Source: Streptomyces nojiriensis (lineage in GTDB: Bacteria > Actinomycetota > Actinomycetes > Streptomycetales > Streptomycetaceae). From it: a stretch of 64,000 nucleotides of DNA. The stretch lies in contig NZ_CP071139.1 in NCBI RefSeq assembly GCF_017639205.1, positions 2,480,001 through 2,544,000 on the forward strand, read 5' to 3'. Under the pieces are notes generated by a model that ran no database searches, was not told the DNA's origin, and saw nothing but the letters and a program-made list of their open reading frames with translations. A program made the translations under genes and the position numbers. Below, one piece after another: positions 34,677 through 43,254 of this stretch. Position 1 is the stretch's first letter. The number at the start of each line of letters is the position of its first letter.

Positions 34677-35426
34677 GTGACCGCCTTCGCCCCCGACTCG
34701 CTGGTACTGAACCGGAAGCTGCCGCTCTGGTACCAGGTGTCGCAGTCACTGCGCGCCTCGATACTGGGGCGCACCCCGGACGCCTCGCTGCGCCTGCCCA
34801 CCGAGGAGCAGCTGGCCGGGCACTACGGGGTGAGCGTGCTGACCATGCGGCAGGCGCTCAAGGAGCTGGAGGGCGAGGGGCTGATCAGCCGGCACCGGCG
34901 GCGCGGCACGTTCATCGAGCCGGGCGCGCTGCGCAGCACCCCGGTGCGGCTGCTGGGCTCGGTCGACGCGATCGTGGCCCAGCAGTCGGGCGACCGCACG
35001 ACGATCCTCGGGCACGGCCGCACGGCCGTGTCGGGGGAGCTGCTGGAGCACTTCCCGGGCACGGCCGAGGTGGTCACGTACCGCCGCCTGCGCCACGACC
35101 GGGAGAGCGGCGAGCCGACCAACTGGGCGGAGAACGCCGTCCTCCCGGAGTTCGCCGAGGCGGTGGATCTCGCGGATCTCGAGCGCTGGCCGATGACGAA
35201 GGTCCTGCGGGACATCGTGGGGGTGCGCATCAGCCGGATCACGGACACGGTGGAGGCGCGGCTGGCCGACCCGGAGACGGCCGAGCTGCTCCAGGTGCCG
35301 TTGCTGAGCCCGATCCTGCACTACACGGGCGTCACGTACGACGAGGACGGCCGGGTGGTGGACGTGGCCCGGATCCGGTACCGGGGCGACCGGTTCTCCT
35401 TCACCGTGACGGTCGACGCGCACTGA
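34677..35426 (+). CDS. GntR-family regulator with UTRA domain
   Basis: 249 residues, HutC-type: an N-terminal winged helix (LPLWYQVSQSLRASIL then LPTEEQLAGHYGVSVLTMRQAL) and a C-terminal UTRA ligand domain (about residues 85-245) with LADPETAELLQVPLLSPILHY. GTG 34677 has GGAGAA 7 bases upstream. It lies 78 bases downstream of hmgA on the same strand, so control of homogentisate catabolism by a pathway acid is a plausible guess. Its own leader holds the TGCATGCGCCG direct repeat. Confidence 0.88.
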   Translation: MTAFAPDSLVLNRKLPLWYQVSQSLRASILGRTPDASLRLPTEEQLAGHYGVSVLTMRQALKELEGEGLISRHRRRGTFIEPGALRSTPVRLLGSVDAIVAQQSGDRTTILGHGRTAVSGELLEHFPGTAEVVTYRRLRHDRESGEPTNWAENAVLPEFAEAVDLADLERWPMTKVLRDIVGVRISRITDTVEARLADPETAELLQVPLLSPILHYTGVTYDEDGRVVDVARIRYRGDRFSFTVTVDAH

Positions 35427-35501
35427 CCACCCCGTGACGGCCGCGTGACGGCCCACGGCCGCCTTCCGGCGCCGCCCGGGCGGCCTTGCGCCGCCGCGCG
35501 C

Positions 35502-35663
35502 CTACTTCTCGTCGTCCTCCCTGGTGCGCTCGCCTTCCGCCTGGGAGGGCGTGGTCCGCATCGTCTGGGGGTGCCGCTGCTTGCGCTGGGCCTCGTCCAT
35601 GTCCTCGTCGAGGCGCTCGCCCTCGGCCTGTGACGGGGTCGTGTATTCGTCGTACTGGCTCAT
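35502..35663 (-). CDS. 53-residue acidic protein with internal duplication
   Basis: ATG 35663 follows GGGGAGG with 5-base spacing and the frame runs to TAG at 35502-35504. The protein is very polar (Glu, Asp, Gln, Arg) and contains the nonamer TPSQAEGER twice, at about residues 9-17 and 38-46, separated by a charged linker, so it looks like an ancient tandem duplication. It has no hydrophobic segment, so it is probably a soluble, perhaps disordered, cytosolic protein. The clean ribosome site and the codon bias support a real gene. Function unknown. Confidence 0.65.
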   Translation of the reverse strand: MSQYDEYTTPSQAEGERLDEDMDEAQRKQRHPQTMRTTPSQAEGERTREDDEK

Positions 35664-35766
35664 GACCGCCTCCCCGGTCGATACCGTACGTATGCGTACA
35701 TAAGCAGCCTAGCTCTTCGGCCTGGACGCAGCCCGGCCATCGGAGGCCGTCGCTACCATCGGCGGC

Positions 35767-36924
35767 GTGAGCGAAGACGTACCGCTGCTCGACGATCTGA
35801 TGCCCTGGTCCGTGGGCGGCCTGCGCCTGGGCCGGGACTGGGTGGCCGCACCCGATCCGGCGGCCCTGCGCGCCCGCTGGGCCGCCCTGACCGGCTCCGA
35901 AGGCGCCGAGCGGGAGCGGCTGTTCCGCCCGAGCCGCAGCCGCGGGCCCGACGCCGGGGCGGCCGCCCTGCCGGGGCAGCGCTCGGCGGCCACGGCCCGT
36001 TTCGCCGACGACCCGGGCCCCTGCCCCGACCCCGTACGGGTGCTCCGCGAGCCCTTCGACGAGCAGTGGCTGCTGCCCGACCAGCGGCTCATCGACGCGG
36101 CCCGCCCCGAGCTCTGGCGGGTACGGGACGAGCACCAGCTGTTCCTCGCCCTGACCCCGGATCCACTGGTCACCGCGCACCTCCCCGTCGGCCGGCTCGG
36201 CCGGATCCGCCCCCTGCACCGGCGCCCCGGCGGCGCCGAGCCGAATCTCGCCCCCGGACTGCTGCCCCTGCTCGGTGCGCACCACGGCGGCCGCGTCACC
36301 CCCGAGGACGTCCTGAGCTGGATCCTCGCGGCCGGCCGCCCGGGCCCGCGCGGGTACGAGGTCCCGCTCGCCGCCGACCCCGAGCGCTGGCGGGCCGGCC
36401 TGGAGCTGGGGCACCGGCTGCTGGACGTGCAGCTGCGCGGCGCCCGCGGCGGTGAGCCGCCCCGGCTGCCCGGCGGGCGCCGCCCGTACGTCCGCTCGGC
36501 GGTCGCGGGCTGGCCGCGCGAGCTCGCGTACGACGCCGGGAGCGAGACGCTGAGCCTGGGGAGCGGGACGGTCTCCCCCGTGCCGGCCGGGGCCTGGGAG
36601 TACGAGGCGCAGGGCGTGCGGGTGCTCCCGGCCTGGTTCGCCGCCCGCACCGCGCACCGGGGTCCGGACGCCGACGGTCTGGCCGCGCTGGGGCCGGCCG
36701 AATGGCCGCAGAGCTGGACCTCGGAGCTGCTGTCCCTGGTGACCACGTTGGCGCTGCTGGCCGAACTGGCCCCGGAGCGGGCCGCGTTCGAGCCCGGGCC
36801 GGGGCTGCCGGACCAGGCGCTGCGCACGGCCGGGGTGCTGCCGCCGCCGGCCTGGGCCCGGCGCCCGGCTTCGGTGCTGGACCACCAGGAGGAGGGCCCG
36901 GGCGGGCAGTTCGCCCTCCTCTGA
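35767..36924 (+). CDS. orphan type-ISP restriction-modification specificity-domain protein
   Basis: 385 residues. The central section FDEQWLLPDQRLIDAARPEL WRVRDEHQ followed by EPNLAPGLLPLL resembles the C-terminal target-recognition (ISP_C) domain of type ISP restriction-modification enzymes. The rest of such an enzyme is absent: no nuclease, helicase or methyltransferase motif (DPPY-like) is visible, and no neighbour supplies them. GTG 35767 has no good ribosome site, so translation may be leaderless. Streptomyces often carry such stand-alone proteins; their role, for example DNA binding without modification, is unknown. The family call is from memory of sequence pattern. Confidence 0.6.
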   Translation: MSEDVPLLDDLMPWSVGGLRLGRDWVAAPDPAALRARWAALTGSEGAERERLFRPSRSRGPDAGAAALPGQRSAATARFADDPGPCPDPVRVLREPFDEQWLLPDQRLIDAARPELWRVRDEHQLFLALTPDPLVTAHLPVGRLGRIRPLHRRPGGAEPNLAPGLLPLLGAHHGGRVTPEDVLSWILAAGRPGPRGYEVPLAADPERWRAGLELGHRLLDVQLRGARGGEPPRLPGGRRPYVRSAVAGWPRELAYDAGSETLSLGSGTVSPVPAGAWEYEAQGVRVLPAWFAARTAHRGPDADGLAALGPAEWPQSWTSELLSLVTTLALLAELAPERAAFEPGPGLPDQALRTAGVLPPPAWARRPASVLDHQEEGPGGQFALL

Positions 36925-36938
36925 GGATCCGAGGACAA

Positions 36939-36970
36939 CCTGGGGGTCCCCCCGGACGGAGTCTGGGGGA
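36939..36970. repeat. dispersed GC-rich intergenic repeat
   Basis: The 32-base stretch beginning CCTGGGGGTCCCCCC and ending TCTGGGGGA can fold on itself and is of a type seen between many Streptomyces genes. It lies between convergent genes and may help to terminate transcription. Confidence 0.45.
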
Positions 36971-37012
36971 TGGGGCGCGGTGCCGGGCCCCGCGAGCCCG
37001 GCAAGACACCCC

Positions 37013-37738
37013 CTACGCCCCCCAGGCCCCCAGCAGCCGGGACACCGTACGGTCGAAGACCTGGGCCATGTCGAGCCCGGCGCCCGGGACCGGGCCGCCG
37101 CCACCGAGGGCCGCCGCCAGCCGCGGGTACTCCCCGGTGGCCAGCCGGGAGCCGAGCCAGGCCGTCCGTACGCGCTGCTCCTCCGCCTCGCCCCAGGGAA
37201 GCGACCGGGCCCGCTCGGCCAGCGCCAGCTCACTGGCCACGTAGGTCGCGACGGCCCCGTTGACGGCGGCGACGAGCTCCAGCTTCTCGCCGTCCGGCAC
37301 GTCGAGCGGGGCCAGGCAGTCCAGGCTGTACTCCAGGTAGCGCAGGGCGTTCGGACCGAAGCCGTAGACGGGGCTCAGCAGGCGCGGCAGCCAGGGATGG
37401 CGGTGCATCAGCGCGCGCGTCCCGCGGGCGAGCACGAGCAGGTCGGCCCGCCAGTCGCCGGTCGGCGCGGGGAACTCGTACTCCCCGCTGACCGCGTCGA
37501 CCATCAGCTCGTACAGGTCCTCCTTGCGCGGCACGTAATTGTAGAGGGACATCGTCCCCGCGCCGATCCCGGCCGCCACGCGCCGCATGGAGACGGCCTC
37601 GATCCCCTCCTCGTCGGCGATCCGCACCGCCTCGGACGCGATGGACTCGCGGCTGTGCGCGGGCCTGGGGCCGCGGCCGGCCCGCTGGGGGCGGGACCAG
37701 ATCACTTCGGGTTCAGCGGGTCGCCCGCCGGCTGTCAT
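37013..37738 (-). CDS. TetR-family repressor of the adjacent ABC exporter
   Basis: 241 residues. The DNA-binding part contains MRRVAAGIGAGTMSLYNYVPRKEDLY and a TetR_C-like effector domain follows (about residues 110-230). It has a slightly long basic N-terminus (RPQRAGRGPRPAHSR). It is divergent from the DrrAB-type exporter genes across about 73 bases; the intergenic dyad TACGTAC-ATC-GTACGTA is an obvious operator. The usual arrangement is repression lifted by the exported drug. Confidence 0.9.
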   Translation of the reverse strand: MTAGGRPAEPEVIWSRPQRAGRGPRPAHSRESIASEAVRIADEEGIEAVSMRRVAAGIGAGTMSLYNYVPRKEDLYELMVDAVSGEYEFPAPTGDWRADLLVLARGTRALMHRHPWLPRLLSPVYGFGPNALRYLEYSLDCLAPLDVPDGEKLELVAAVNGAVATYVASELALAERARSLPWGEAEEQRVRTAWLGSRLATGEYPRLAAALGGGGPVPGAGLDMAQVFDRTVSRLLGAWGA

Positions 37739-37775
37739 GGCTCAGATCACCTCGTCGTCTCCCCACCATCTTAGT

Positions 37776-37792
37776 TACGTACATCGTACGTA
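37776..37792. promoter_or_regulatory. operator of the exporter TetR
   Basis: TACGTACATCGTACGTA consists of perfect 7-base arms around ATC. It lies 38 bases from the TetR start and 20-36 bases from the exporter start, so it can control both directions. Confidence 0.72.
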
Positions 37793-37811
37793 GTGAGGTA
37801 CCGTGGCGCAC

Positions 37812-38834
37812 ATGACAACTACGTACGCTGTACTCAGTGAAGGCATGGAGAAGAGCTACGGCGAGGTCCGCGCCCTGCGCGGCCTGGACCTCGCCGTCCC
37901 CGAGGGCACGGTCTGCGGCCTCCTCGGCCCCAACGGCGCGGGCAAGACCACCGCCGTCCGGATCCTCACCACGCTCACCGCACCCACCGGCGGCCGCGCC
38001 CTCGTCGCCGGTCACGACGTCACCCGGGATCCCGCGGCCGTCCGCCGCGCCATCGGCGTCACCGGCCAGTACGCCTCCGTCGACGGGGACCTGACCGGCC
38101 GTGAGAACCTCCGGCTCTTCGCCCGGCTGGCCGGACTGCGCGGCCGCGCGGGCCGGGCCCGCGCGGACGAGCTGCTGGAGCGCTTCGGACTCGGCGAGGC
38201 CGCCGACCGGATGGCGTCCACCTGGTCCGGCGGCATGAAGCGGCGCCTGGACCTGGCCGCCGGCCTGGTCACCCGCCCCCGGGTGCTGTTCCTCGACGAG
38301 CCCACCACCGGCCTGGACCCGGCGGCCCGCGAGCAGATCTGGACGGCGGTGCGGGAACTCGTCGAGAAGGGCTCCGAGGGCACCTCGGTGCTGCTCACCA
38401 CCCAGTACCTGGAGGAAGCCGACCGGCTGGCCGGCGAGATCGTGGTCGTCGACCGCGGCCGGGTCGCCGCCACCGGCAGCCCGGCCGGGCTGAAGGCCCG
38501 GATCGGTGCCCGCGCCGAGGTCACCGTCGCGGAACGCGGGGCGCTCGCCCGCGCCGCCGCCGTACTCGACCAGCTCACCGGCGGCCGGCCCGCGCTCGAC
38601 GAGGAGCGGCTGAGCGTCGGGGTCACCGTCCTCGACGGCGCCCTCACCCTGCCGCGGATCATCCGGGAACTCGACACCGCCGGGGTCCCGGTCACGGACG
38701 CGACCCTGCGCCCGCCCACCCTCGACGAGGTGTTCCTGCGCCTCACCCAGGCCCGCTCCGCCGACGCCGGCGAAGACGCCGACGCCCCCGCCGACTTCGA
38801 CGCCGACGCCGCCGATCAGGAGTACGCCGCATGA
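37812..38834 (+). CDS. daunorubicin-resistance-type ABC transporter ATPase (DrrA-like)
   Basis: 340 residues. Walker A GPNGAGKTTA, Q-loop, signature WSGGMKRRLDLA, Walker B VLFLDEPTTGLDP and an H-loop region (TTQYLEEADRLA) are intact. The C-terminal DrrA-type extension (ARAEVTVAERGALARAAAVL, then LDEVFLRLT) is present. ATG 37812 is chosen; GTG 37803 is an alternative 4 bases from GAGG. It overlaps the permease start by 4 bases (ATGA at 38831-38834). It exports a drug or lipid with the permease next door, under the divergent TetR. Confidence 0.92.
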   Translation: MTTTYAVLSEGMEKSYGEVRALRGLDLAVPEGTVCGLLGPNGAGKTTAVRILTTLTAPTGGRALVAGHDVTRDPAAVRRAIGVTGQYASVDGDLTGRENLRLFARLAGLRGRAGRARADELLERFGLGEAADRMASTWSGGMKRRLDLAAGLVTRPRVLFLDEPTTGLDPAAREQIWTAVRELVEKGSEGTSVLLTTQYLEEADRLAGEIVVVDRGRVAATGSPAGLKARIGARAEVTVAERGALARAAAVLDQLTGGRPALDEERLSVGVTVLDGALTLPRIIRELDTAGVPVTDATLRPPTLDEVFLRLTQARSADAGEDADAPADFDADAADQEYAA

Positions 38835-39616
38835 GCACCCTGCTGTCCGACGGCGGAGCCGTCCTCACCCGCCAGCTCCAGAAGGCCCGGCACGCCCCGG
38901 CGCTGCTGGTCCTCACCCAGACCATGCCGATCACCATGCTGCTGTTCTTCGGCTACGTCTTCGGCAGCGCGCTCGCGATGCCGGGCGCGGAGTACCGCGA
39001 GTTCCTGGTCCCCGGGCTGCTGGCCGCCACCGCCGCGAACGGCCTGATGACCGGCATGTTCACGGCCGCGCAGGACGCCCACCGCGGGGTCATGGACCGC
39101 TTCCGGACCCTGCCGATGAGCCGCAGCGCCGTACCGCTCGGGCAGACGGCCGCCGATCTGCTGACCACCGGCGTGTCGATGGTGCCGTTGATGCTGGTGG
39201 GGCTGGCGATGGGCTGGCGCATCGAAAACGGCCTGCCCGGCGCGCTGGCGGCCCTGGGCGTGCTGCTGCTGTTCCGCTTCGCCACGGCATGGGTGGGGAC
39301 GTACCTCGGCCTGCTGAGCAGCAGCGAGGAGGCGGCCGGCCAGCTCGGCAGCGCCACCTTCGTCCTGCCGATGCTCTCCAGCGCGTACCTGCCGACCGCG
39401 GGGCTGTCCGGGTGGCTGCGGACGATCGCCGAGTGGAACCCGATCAGCGCCGTCGCCACCGCCGTGCGCGCGCTGTGCGGGAACGCCGGGGGCGAGGCCG
39501 CGGCCGGCGCCGCCTGGCCCGCGGCCCATCCCGTGGCCGGTGCGCTGCTGTGGTCGGGGCTGCTGCTCGCGCTGTTCGTGCCGCTGGCGACCCGCAGGTT
39601 CGCGCGCGGCCGGTGA
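38831..39616 (+). CDS. ABC-2 type permease (DrrB-like)
   Basis: 261 residues with six predicted membrane helices (for example TMPITMLLFFGYVFGSALAM, VPLMLVGLAMGWRIENG, LGVLLLFRFATAWVGTYLGLL). The extracellular loop EYREFLVPGLLAATAANGLM and QDAHRGVMDRFRTLPMSRSAV are ABC2_membrane hallmarks. Translation is coupled to the ATPase gene through ATGA. The complex probably works as two ATPases plus two permeases. Confidence 0.9.
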   Translation: MSTLLSDGGAVLTRQLQKARHAPALLVLTQTMPITMLLFFGYVFGSALAMPGAEYREFLVPGLLAATAANGLMTGMFTAAQDAHRGVMDRFRTLPMSRSAVPLGQTAADLLTTGVSMVPLMLVGLAMGWRIENGLPGALAALGVLLLFRFATAWVGTYLGLLSSSEEAAGQLGSATFVLPMLSSAYLPTAGLSGWLRTIAEWNPISAVATAVRALCGNAGGEAAAGAAWPAAHPVAGALLWSGLLLALFVPLATRRFARGR

Positions 39617-39743
39617 CCGCCCGCCGCGCCGGCCCCCGCACCGGCCCCCCGCAGCGCCCCGCACCGGTTGACCTATGTGATCAATGGCGCGCATCGCCGC
39701 CGATGTGGTGACAGCGGCCCGTCCGACCCGGTAGGCAGGGCCC

Positions 39744-40940
39744 ATGGCTACCGAACCGCTCCCCCTGGACGGCATCACCGTCGTCGCCGTCGAACAGGCC
39801 GTCTCGGCCCCCTTCGCCACCCGCCAGCTCGCCGACCTGGGCGCCCGGGTGATCAAGGTCGAACGCCCCGACGGCGGCGACTTCGCCCGCGCCTACGACA
39901 CGGCCGCGCACGGCCTCGCCTCGCACTTCGTGTGGGCGAACCGGGGCAAGGAGTCGATCGCGCTCGACCTGAAGGACCCGCGCGGCCGGGAGGTCCTGCA
40001 CGGGCTGCTGGCCGGAGCCGACGTCTTCGTGCAGAACCTCGCACAGGGGGCCGCGGCCCGGCTGGGGCTCGACTCGGCCGCGCTGTGCGCGCGTTACCCC
40101 CGGCTGGTCGCCGTGGACGTCTCCGGCTACGGCGCCGAGGGCCCGTACGCCCACAAGCGTGCTTACGACATGCTCGTCCAGTGCGAGGCGGGCCTGGTGT
40201 CGGTGACCGGCACCCCGGAGCGTCCCGTCAAGGCGGGCATCCCGGCCGCGGACATCGCGGCGGCCATGTACGCCTTCTCGGGGGTCCTGGCCGCTCTGCT
40301 GCGCCGCGGGGCCACCGGGCGCGGGGGCCGGGTGGAGGTGTCGATGCTGGACGCGCTCGCCGAGTGGATGGGCCACCCGCTGCACCACACGATGCACGGC
40401 GGGGAGCAGCCCGTGCGCACCGGCCTGGCGCACGCGGTGATCGCGCCCTACGACGCCTACGCGACGGCCGACGGGGACCGGGTGCTGCTGTCGGTGCAGA
40501 ACGACCGCGAGTGGCGGCGGCTGGCCGAGCAGGTCCTGGAACGGCCCGAGTTGGCCGTGGATCCGGCGTACGCGACGAACGCGGCGCGCACCGCGAACCG
40601 GGAGAAGACCGATGCGGTGGTGGCGGAGGCACTGGGCCGGCTCGGCGCGGACGAGGCGATCGGGCGGCTGGAGGCGGCGGGCATCGCGTGCGCGCGGCTG
40701 AACTCGGTGGCCCAGCTGGCCGGACATCCGCAACTCGCGGCCCGGGACCGCTGGCGGGAGGTGGATTCACCCGTCGGTCCGCTGCGGGCGTTGCTGCCGC
40801 CGATCGGGCTGCCGGGCGGCGCGGCACCGCACATGGGTGCGGTGCCCGCGCTGGGCGAGCACACCGAGTCCCTGCTGCGCGCCCTGGGGATGGCGGACGC
40901 ACAGATCTCGGAACTGCGCCGGGACGGTGTGATCGGGTAG
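39744..40940 (+). CDS. CaiB/BaiF family CoA-transferase
   Basis: 398 residues, class III CoA-transferase. The opening LDGITVVAVEQAVSAPFATRQLADLGARVIKVERP (seen in parts), DFARAYDTAAHGLASHFVWANRGKESIALDLKD and DIAAAMYAFSGVLAALL are typical; the Asp nucleophile usually follows GY..E.P and is probably in the SGYGAEGPYAHKRAYDML segment (about residue 140). It moves CoA between carboxylic acids. ATG 39744 is supported by family alignment. It is not in an obvious operon, so the acid substrate is unknown. Confidence 0.9.
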   Translation: MATEPLPLDGITVVAVEQAVSAPFATRQLADLGARVIKVERPDGGDFARAYDTAAHGLASHFVWANRGKESIALDLKDPRGREVLHGLLAGADVFVQNLAQGAAARLGLDSAALCARYPRLVAVDVSGYGAEGPYAHKRAYDMLVQCEAGLVSVTGTPERPVKAGIPAADIAAAMYAFSGVLAALLRRGATGRGGRVEVSMLDALAEWMGHPLHHTMHGGEQPVRTGLAHAVIAPYDAYATADGDRVLLSVQNDREWRRLAEQVLERPELAVDPAYATNAARTANREKTDAVVAEALGRLGADEAIGRLEAAGIACARLNSVAQLAGHPQLAARDRWREVDSPVGPLRALLPPIGLPGGAAPHMGAVPALGEHTESLLRALGMADAQISELRRDGVIG

Positions 40941-40989
40941 GGCCGGGGAGCCGGTGGCCCGGAGGCCGACGGCTGCGGTGCGGGGAAGG

Positions 40990-41259
40990 TTACGAGCGGC
41001 GGCTGCCGAAGAGCGTGCGACGCAGACGGCGCAGCGGCGCGAAGAGCGAGACGCGCGCGCTCCGGCTCCGCAGACGGTGCGTGTGGTCGCGGGAGGTGAG
41101 CTCGCGCATCAGCAGCGTCGCCTCGGCGGCCTCCCGGTGCGGGACGGCGGGACCGCCCAGCACGGCGAGGTGGCGGTCGAGGCGCGAGCTGGTCGCACTG
41201 CTGCCGCAGGTGATGGCAGGCACGCGAGGCGGCCTGCTGCGCATTGCTATCTGTTCCAT
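40990..41259 (-). CDS. conserved small basic protein
   Basis: 89 residues from ATG 41259, which follows GGGGAGAG with 5-base spacing. The sequence is Arg/Ser-rich (MEQIAMRSRPPRVPAITCGS at the start, RRLRRTLFGSRRS at the end) with no membrane segment. It has the look of a genus-conserved hypothetical protein. It lies between the CoA-transferase and the kinase and is transcribed opposite to both. Function unknown. Confidence 0.6.
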   Translation of the reverse strand: MEQIAMRSRPPRVPAITCGSSATSSRLDRHLAVLGGPAVPHREAAEATLLMRELTSRDHTHRLRSRSARVSLFAPLRRLRRTLFGSRRS

Positions 41260-41499
41260 GATCTCTCCCCACCCATACGAGGGCACCCGGCCCGGGCAGG
41301 TTAACCCTATCGCCCCCGCGTCGCCCCCGGGTATCCCGGTGGTGTGAATTACCCCTGCGGCGACGGGGAGTTGACGATTACTCAACGGAGTCGCCGATTA
41401 CTCTCCGCACAGACGTCACGCTGCGAAAGGCCTCTGCGCGAGTCCCGTCACGACAGGAGCCACACGGCTCGCACTGCGCTAACTTGGAGTGATCGCCCG

Positions 41500-43254
41500 A
41501 TGACACGCGGGCGCACGGGAGCACACTCGGGGGCGCGCGTGAGTGACCAATCGAACTCCGATCGTGTCATCTCGGGCCGCTATCGGCTGCTCGAACCGAT
41601 CGGTCAGGGCGGGATGGGCATCGTGTGGCGGGCCCGCGACGAGGTACTCGCCCGCGAGGTCGCCGTCAAGGAGGTACGGGCGCCGGCCGGACTGGAACCC
41701 GCCGAACTGGAGCGGCTGTACCGGCGGCTGGAGCGGGAGGCCTGGGCCGCGGCCCGGGTCTCGCACCGCGGGGTCGTCACCGTCTACGACGTGGCCTCCG
41801 AGGGCGGGCGCCCCTGGATCGTGATGGAGCTGGTGCGCGGGCTCTCGCTGGCGGACGTACTGGAGGCCGAGGGGCCGATGACCCCTCAGCGGGCCGCGCA
41901 CATCGGGGAACAGGTGCTCGCCGCGCTGCGCTCCGCGCACGACTCGGGGGTGCTGCACCGGGACGTGAAGCCGGGCAACGTCCTGATCGCCAACGACGGC
42001 CGGGTGGTGCTCGGCGACTTCGGGATCGCGACCCTGGAGGGCTCCTCGGCGATCACCATGACGGGCGAGGTGGTCGGCTCGCCCGAATTCCTGGCGCCGG
42101 AGCGGGCGTTGGGGCGCGATCCGGGACCCGCGTCGGACCTGTGGGCGCTCGGGGTCATGCTCTACGCCGCCGTCGAGGGGGTCTCGCCCTTCCGGCAGGC
42201 CACACCGCTGGACACCCTGCGGGCCGTGGTGGACGCGGAGTTGCCGCCGCCGCGCCGGGCCGGGGCGCTGGAGCCCGTACTGGAGGGGCTGCTGCGCAAG
42301 GACCCGGCCGAGCGGCTGCCCGCGGCGGAGGCGGCCCGGATGCTGCGCGTGGTGGGCGCGGGCGGGACCGTACGGGCCCCCGGCGGGCCGGTGTCGGGGC
42401 CGGACGCGCCGACGACTTCGGCGGCGCACCACGGACAGGGGGCGGGCCGCGGCCAAGGGGCCGGCGAGGGGTACGCGGCGCCGTACGGGACGCCGCCGCC
42501 GCGCCCCGTGCCCGGACCCGGACCCGGACCCGGACCCGGGGCGCGCGAGGGCCGCGCCGGGCTGGTACTGACGGTCGGGATCGTGCTGATGCTGCTGGCC
42601 CTGGTCGCGGTGGGGTGGCTGCTGCTCGACGACCGCGGGAACAAGGGCGGGCGGGGCGGCGGGAACGGCGGCGCGCCGACCGGCTCGGCGACCACCGCCC
42701 GGACCGTCACCACGACTCCTTCGGCGGCTCCGTCGGCCTCTGCGCCGGTGTCCGCCCCGGCCACTGCGGGGCAGCACGTCTCGGTGTACGTGGACACGGT
42801 GCGCTCCTCCTACACGGGCAGCTGCCCGCCGCCCGCCGAGCACGCGCCCGCCTTCACGGCCACCGTCGAGGTGGAGCGCACCCCGGTCGTGCTGGAGTAC
42901 CGCTGGGCCACGCGGAGCGGGCGGACGTCCGGCCCCGACTGGCGCTCCGTCACGTACGAGGAGGGCGGGCCGAGGAGCCGGCGGCTGGAACACACGGAGC
43001 TCACGCACGAACCGGACGGGGTCTTCGAGGACGCGGTCCGGCTGGAGGTGCGGGGACCGGCCGAGGTGGCCACCCAGTGGGTGGCCACCTCGGTGACGTG
43101 CCGGAAGGGGACCCCGACGAGCGGGGCCCCCTCCCCCGGGCCGAGTCCGTCACCGGCCTCGCCGACGGCGAGCGCTCCGGCGGATCCCGCGGATCCCGCG
43201 GCCCCCGGGCTCGGCGAACCGGACCGGACCGGGCCGATCAGGCGGCGTTCGTGA
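41500..43254 (+). CDS. PknB-type Ser/Thr protein kinase with one membrane helix
   Basis: 584 residues. The N-terminal kinase domain shows the Gly loop GQGGMGIVW, the Lys in EVAVKEV, the HRDVKPGNVLIAN catalytic loop and DFGIA; SPEFLAPE follows. A Pro/Gly linker containing GPGPGPGPG, from a GACCCG hexamer repeat, leads to a single membrane helix (GIVLMLLALVAVGWLLL, about residues 355-371). A Thr/Ser/Pro-rich extracellular region with no PASTA motif follows, and the tail is Pro-rich. ATG 41500 has GGAG 10 bases upstream; GTG 41539 is an alternative. The 3' end overlaps the convergent GDSL lipase gene by 17 bases. Confidence 0.9.
   Translation: MTRGRTGAHSGARVSDQSNSDRVISGRYRLLEPIGQGGMGIVWRARDEVLAREVAVKEVRAPAGLEPAELERLYRRLEREAWAAARVSHRGVVTVYDVASEGGRPWIVMELVRGLSLADVLEAEGPMTPQRAAHIGEQVLAALRSAHDSGVLHRDVKPGNVLIANDGRVVLGDFGIATLEGSSAITMTGEVVGSPEFLAPERALGRDPGPASDLWALGVMLYAAVEGVSPFRQATPLDTLRAVVDAELPPPRRAGALEPVLEGLLRKDPAERLPAAEAARMLRVVGAGGTVRAPGGPVSGPDAPTTSAAHHGQGAGRGQGAGEGYAAPYGTPPPRPVPGPGPGPGPGAREGRAGLVLTVGIVLMLLALVAVGWLLLDDRGNKGGRGGGNGGAPTGSATTARTVTTTPSAAPSASAPVSAPATAGQHVSVYVDTVRSSYTGSCPPPAEHAPAFTATVEVERTPVVLEYRWATRSGRTSGPDWRSVTYEEGGPRSRRLEHTELTHEPDGVFEDAVRLEVRGPAEVATQWVATSVTCRKGTPTSGAPSPGPSPSPASPTASAPADPADPAAPGLGEPDRTGPIRRRS

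Noticed and set aside
35686..35703. TACGTATGCGTACATA near the 53-residue gene as a second site for the exporter TetR
   Set aside because: The spacing is one base short and both arms have mismatches, so the likeness to 37776-37792 is weak.
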